A stretch of DNA of 64,000 nt from Kalaharituber pfeilii. Taxonomy: Eukaryota; Ascomycota; Pezizomycetes; Pezizales; Pezizaceae. Of this stretch, positions 59,515-64,000 are shown in pieces. The notes below the pieces were generated by a model, which worked only from the letters and a program-made list of their open reading frames with translations, searched no databases and was not told the origin of the DNA. Numbering within the stretch: position 1 is the stretch's first letter; each line of letters opens with the position of its first letter. The translations under genes were made by a program, and so were the position numbers. The stretch lies in NCBI GenBank assembly GCA_015179045.1, contig WHUZ01000085.1, positions 1-64,000 of the forward strand. Reading direction: 5' to 3'.

Positions 59515-61657
59515 GTGTCCTAGTAGTATCGTCTACCTATGTTCCTCTTTGCCACCTCTCTTGAACGTGATCCTATTACTATGCCCATCAAAATAGCACT
59601 ACTAACTCCGTATGTTCAATTAGCATACGTACAAACGCCTCTGTACATCAAGCAATCACATCTCTTACCCAATGTTTAATCTCCCATAGAGTTTTTGCTT
59701 CCCACTTGACTAATTCCCCCCTTGATACTCTTTGCCACCCTTGTTGGTCGTGTGCTTCATCGGCGCATACATTCCATTCTCCAATGTATGTACCTTTCCT
59801 TCTACAAAACTAACCCTTTCGATGACTTAATTCTATCGCTTTGTCCACACGCTCTCCTTGTTCCTTCTTGTGATTTCTCATCGTCTTCTGTACTACTTCG
59901 AATCCAACATCCCTTTTTTTCTTCCACGTTGTTAATCCATATCTACTGAATCGCGTGGCTCTATATAGATTTCTGACATATGGGCATCATCACCACTTGA
60001 GTTGCAGGGGATTCCGGCTAAGGAAATAGAATTGTGGGAAGATTCCTGGGGGTTATCTAAGAATGATTGCTAAATCACATTTTTCGAAACTGAGGCCCAG
60101 GCCTCCCCAAGTCTCTTATCACAAAACGTTCCGCAAGATCTAACGATTCGCGAAATAAACTTGCCAAACAAAAGTATTAGCGTTAACTTACAGATATCGA
60201 GATAGCAAATGCAACACCTTTATCTTAGAATAGAACACTTCTTTGCCGAGTTGTGAAAACTACTGTACTGAATGGGATGGTGACTACGGCTCAGCTGACC
60301 TTCATTTCTACAGATTTGTTCGTGGAGTCTCAAAACAAACAAGTGGCCGATGGCTCCCGTCACTTACCTTTGGAACTCTATCGATGCCCAATACCATGTA
60401 TGCAAGTGCAGCCTCCCGTTGCTTTGTTTTCATTGCCTCGCTTTACTGCATAATAACTCAAATTGAAAGCTCACAAAGAATCCCCGGTTGTTGGGGTAAC
60501 TATGTATGTGTTGCTGGGGGGAGACTTCACAGAGGAGAATTAGTTTTGCCTGACTTGGTGATAAAGTTTGAAGTTTCAGAAAAGAGATGTTTTATTTTAT
60601 TTTTATTTTTTTCTTTTTTTTCAAATTAGAAGACTCTTGGCTATGAATTACAGTAGATAAAACATTCTCCGGAAATACAACATTTTCTATCCCCCACAAT
60701 TCTCCTAACTATCATAGCTACTCTTCACACAGTAGTAGCATAAAACCAAAAACGCATGTCATCCAAATCACCACCCCCCCACGATCGTCCTTGCCCTCTA
60801 TTCCCAAAAACAAAACACGAATTAGGAAAATCCCCATTTCTAACACCTTCTGTTACGGAACCAAATTTTTCCTTTGAACCCCCGCAAAACCCCACCTCGG
60901 GGATTTGAGTAGTAGCCGTGCGAGTGCCCGGCCTTGTTTTGGGGGGTGTGCAAACTTGCGGCTGGAATTGAGATGGAGGCAAACACTGGATTGGTTGAGA
61001 TTTTTAACTGGTCTCTTGTGTCTATCCATGGAGTTGAATGTATATAGTTGACTGGAAGGTTGTTATATTGTGGAATGCATTGGTTGACAATTGAGTGCCA
61101 CGTGGGCGTATTACTGTATTGGGTAATCTTAGTCTCATCATCGCTGCGCTCGGCCTTTATCATAGCAGCCAGAGGGGCTTGGCATGAAACTAGGAAGCAT
61201 CGCGAGTGTGAGTAGCTTAGTCAGCAATTAAAGCAGCCTCTCCTCATTCATTGGATATGAGGGTAAGAAAATATCAATAAGGGCCAACTTATTGGTTACG
61301 AAGAACGAGCCTTGAAAAAATCATGACGGTTTTCGTTTGAGGGGGAAAAAAAAAGGAAAAGCAGATACCTACTTGTAAGGCTTGGGCCAATGTTATAACG
61401 AGATGTAATTTAATGCGGTATGTAAAATTTACTCAGTCCACCCAACACATCAGAATCATAACAAATACGGTATAGGTTATGATTCCAGTTAAATCTCTAT
61501 GAAAGAAAGAGAAAGGCAAATTCATAAAAAGCCCACACTCGGCACAACGCACTCCGCGTCTCCCTACCATTACACCTTCACCTCCCCCTTCTTCCCAATG
61601 ATGGCACTATTAAACTCCCAATGCATGCACAACTGCAACCCACACCAATATACCCCT
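59515..61657. other. Intergenic stretch without recognised features
   Basis: AT-rich, only short frames lacking motifs. Pyrimidine tract at 60594-60625 and an A tract at 61347-61356. Nothing else supported. Confidence 0.45.
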
Positions 61658-62905
61658 CTATCTTGACGTTGGAAAATTCTTGCTGTTTAATAACACTCCT
61701 TTAACACTCCTAATCTCGTTTTTCACCACCGTCGTCAAATCATCTTTTCTGCCCATCCCTCCTGCGCCAGTCAACTGTGGCCACCATGTCTGTGAGACGT
61801 CGACCCTCAGCGTATCGAGGTATGTCGTCAGCGATTCTAGCTCATAATGCAGCTCTGAGTCTGCGTCATTAGAATTCGAGTCCACAAGGGTTGCCAGGTG
61901 GGACGAGATAGTCGCCAGCTTGTTCTCGGGCGACACAGGGGGTTCGGCGTCGTCAGCCTCAGGAATTGTTTGCGTGCTGGCGTCTTGGTGGAAGACGTGC
62001 GTCCGCAGGGAGCCGGTCGTGGAGCGGGAGTCGGAAGATTCGGCGTCGGAGTCCGAGTCTTCATCTGCATCGAGGTCATGGGAGGAAGAAGGGCCCGCTG
62101 CATCGGCACCGGAGAGGGGAGAGGATGTGCTGGTGAGGGGGTTCATAGTGGTGGTCCCAACACCACCGGTGGACGTGTTGATGTAGGAGCGTCCCAGTCT
62201 GTTCGGTACAAGCGTAGACAACTTCGAATTAAATTGGGAGAGGTTTGTCAAGGCGGTACTGGCGAGGTCGGCCCGCGCGGCGGTGAGTGAGTCGAACATA
62301 GGCTGGAAGATGTATTTGCTGGCACCCCAGACGGTGACTGCCGCTGCTCCTGCGTAATACATTCCTGCAACGAGAGATTGCGCATTAACGGGCGCTGGGG
62401 GCTGGGGTGGTGGGGCAAGAAATTCTGGGTAGGTGACGATGAGAGGTTGTTGGAGTTGTTGAGGAGGCGGGTATTGAGATTGTGGTTGCGAGGGTGGAGG
62501 GGAGGAGGGGGAGGGGACAGGTGTGGGTTTTTTGATCTATTGTAGGTGGTGTTAGACTGATATTTCTAGATTTTATGGGTGAGTCTTGGGTAAAATACGA
62601 ACCTCTTTCAACTCGCTCGGCACAGGACTCTTTTCGTTCTTTGAACTCTCCCCTGGCGATGGCTTTGACGATGACGACGTTCCCGATCCGGCAGACGTAG
62701 GCTCCTTCCCTTTACCATTCCCAGTGGTCGCTGTCCTTGCCTTCTCTAATAGTCCCTCAATCTCTCGCTCCGATAGGCCTTTGCGTCTCAGGAACTCGAT
62801 TTTTTCCTCAAGGGGTGCATTCTTGAGCTTTTCGCTTGCGAGAAACTCTTTGGAGATGGCGTACAGGGCGTCGCGGGAGAGAGGTTGGTGTTTGGTTTCA
62901 GTCAT
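61658..62905 (-). CDS. Peroxin of the PEX14 (Pex14 or Pex14/17) family
   Basis: Peroxisomal membrane docking-complex protein that receives Pex5/Pex7-cargo. One intron (62602-62537, minus) separates exons 62905-62603 and 62536-61658, giving about 393 residues. The N-terminal Pex14 helical motif is SRDALYAISKEFL followed by PLEEKIEFLRRKGLSEREI; next a Ser/Lys linker, a Pro/Gln-rich segment with AQSLVAG and a short hydrophobic stretch GMYYAGAAAVTVWGASKYIF matching the Pex14 membrane-proximal region, then a Ser/Asp-rich acidic tail (DADEDSDSDAESSDS) and a final predicted coiled/helical segment ending KGVLLNSKNFPTSR. The weak N-terminal match and Asp-rich tail fit the Pex14/17 (Pex33) branch as well as Pex14 itself; I cannot choose between them. 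Confidence 0.8.
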
Positions 62906-64000
62906 TGTTAGGTATTAGTATTTGTGCAGTGATTGATTTCGATTTCGTATTTCGGCACCTGTCCCACGAGTTTATTGAATGCCTCTCAAGTCCCTCGTGA
63001 AAGTCGAGCTGCGAGCTGAGGGATGAAGTTGCGGGTGTAAGAAAGTCGCCAAGGAGCGCCAGCTCGGGAAAGCGTGTTTGGCGTTCAGCTGCTCTTGTGC
63101 CTGGAGCCGAGGGTGAGTTGTGCGCGGGTGGCTGAGCTAGGGGACCAGAAGCAAAGTGGCTGGTGGAGGTGACTAAGCTGGCTGGACCGCCAATACGCAT
63201 GCCAAGACCCTTTTGCAAGTTGTCTGAAAAGAGAAGTCGTTCTATGAAATCAACTTTGCCTGAGGGGGATACGTCGATTTGCATGCAAAGACCCAAGATA
63301 CTCTGGCCTAGGACCTCTTAGTTGCCGTTATTTAATCATAATAATTCAAGAAAGAAGATGGTTGCCTGCAGTGGCAGAAGTGGGCTTCGTGGTGCATTCT
63401 CACATTGTTTCTGCCCGCCGCTACCCATTATAACTCACGCTCATCCCATCTAGGAAACAACAATCCCAATTGGTGTATATTCGTCGACACAATTTTTGAA
63501 CCCAGTCGTAAACCGTTGAATTGCCCCAAACTGCCGCAAATAAGCTGAAACGATGTCTCAAGGAGTTCATTTGGGAATTCCTAAACTGCAAAGGTCCGTG
63601 TACAACCAATCTCCAGCGAACTCACATCTCGGTTCAGGAAGAGTCATGGGTTGGCTGTGTACGGCTGGGACGTCACGGTGTGGCAACTCTGGTACTCTGC
63701 AGGTTAGCGCCATTCCGAGTTCATCTCCCGAGATGCAAAAGGACGGTGTGTACACTCGCAGATTGGCAAATAAGCAAGCCCTGTCACCTGTGGGGCCAAA
63801 CCTGAGATTGCGCAATGCTGGACAGGAGGAATCTTAGAGGTCGGTAATTACCTTTGACTGCTCAAGCAGTACAATGCAGCCCTAAGACATAGAACAAGAA
63901 TGGTCACACGAAAAAATATCTAAGGCTGGAGAGGTTGCACGAGGAGCATAGCTCTCCCCCAATTAGACTATCATCTCCCTTTCAAACTTGCGTGCCCTAG
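62906..64000. other. Right edge of the window
   Basis: Contains the PEX14 promoter region and short frames (63521-63815 on both strands) with no motif. No feature supported. Confidence 0.4.

Overview
The window is eukaryotic and fungal, most likely a filamentous ascomycete (Pezizomycotina). The evidence is short GT-AG introns (about 45-70 nt, often with CTAAC/CTRAY-type branch sites), a type IID (ENA) sodium P-type ATPase, a Kch1-type potassium channel, a NACHT-WD40 incompatibility-type receptor, and gene islands separated by AT-rich repeat-laden stretches. The very intron-rich SKI2 gene (14 introns) hints at an early-diverging, transposon-rich class such as Pezizomycetes, but that is inference.

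Layout. 1-4.2 kb: simple repeats, then a decaying tandem-ubiquitin gene (minus strand) split by a 237-bp TIR element. 4.2-11.7 kb: mostly non-coding, with old duplications and minisatellites. 11.76-14.9 kb: KCH-type K+ channel with a long disordered tail. 17.36-21.9 kb: SKI2 RNA helicase. 22.3-22.5 kb: stub of a sterol-isomerase (EBP-like) gene. 23.96-26.1 kb: MGS1/WRNIP1 AAA+ ATPase. 27.4-29.7 kb: BNA3-type kynurenine aminotransferase. 29.7-39.6 kb: repeat-rich zone with a decayed nuclease-like ORF, a large foldback, a decayed 6PGDH/HIBADH-type dehydrogenase and two pogo/Fot1-like MITEs, one carrying a nested insertion. 39.6-43.1 kb: ENA Na+/K+ ATPase. 44.7-46.1 kb: long-TIR DNA element. 46.8-51.9 kb: NLR receptor (N-terminal helical domain, NACHT, pentapeptide-like linker, 14 nearly identical WD40 repeats). 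52.7-56.4 kb: disrupted SKN7-like HSF/response-regulator locus. 57.3-58.1 kb: MITEs. 58.5-59.5 kb: HNH-nuclease-domain protein. 61.7-62.9 kb: PEX14-family peroxin. The genes are unrelated in pathway (mRNA decay, replication tolerance, NAD/tryptophan metabolism, ion homeostasis, peroxisome import, self/non-self recognition); nothing suggests a metabolic cluster.

Most notable observations: (1) a recurrent family of tiny insertions (11-52 bp) carrying TAGTCTGGTT, each flanked by a 9-bp direct duplication; (2) a 60-nt in-frame segment in the ENA gene that fits a U2-type AT-AC intron; (3) a TIR element in a ubiquitin repeat whose removal with one 5-bp target duplication restores the reading frame; (4) a WD40 array with hypervariable positions on an otherwise nearly invariant repeat, the signature of allorecognition receptors; (5) a SKN7-like gene with several lesions amid intact neighbours. 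Exon coordinates were derived by hand from frame and homology and may be off by a base or two.
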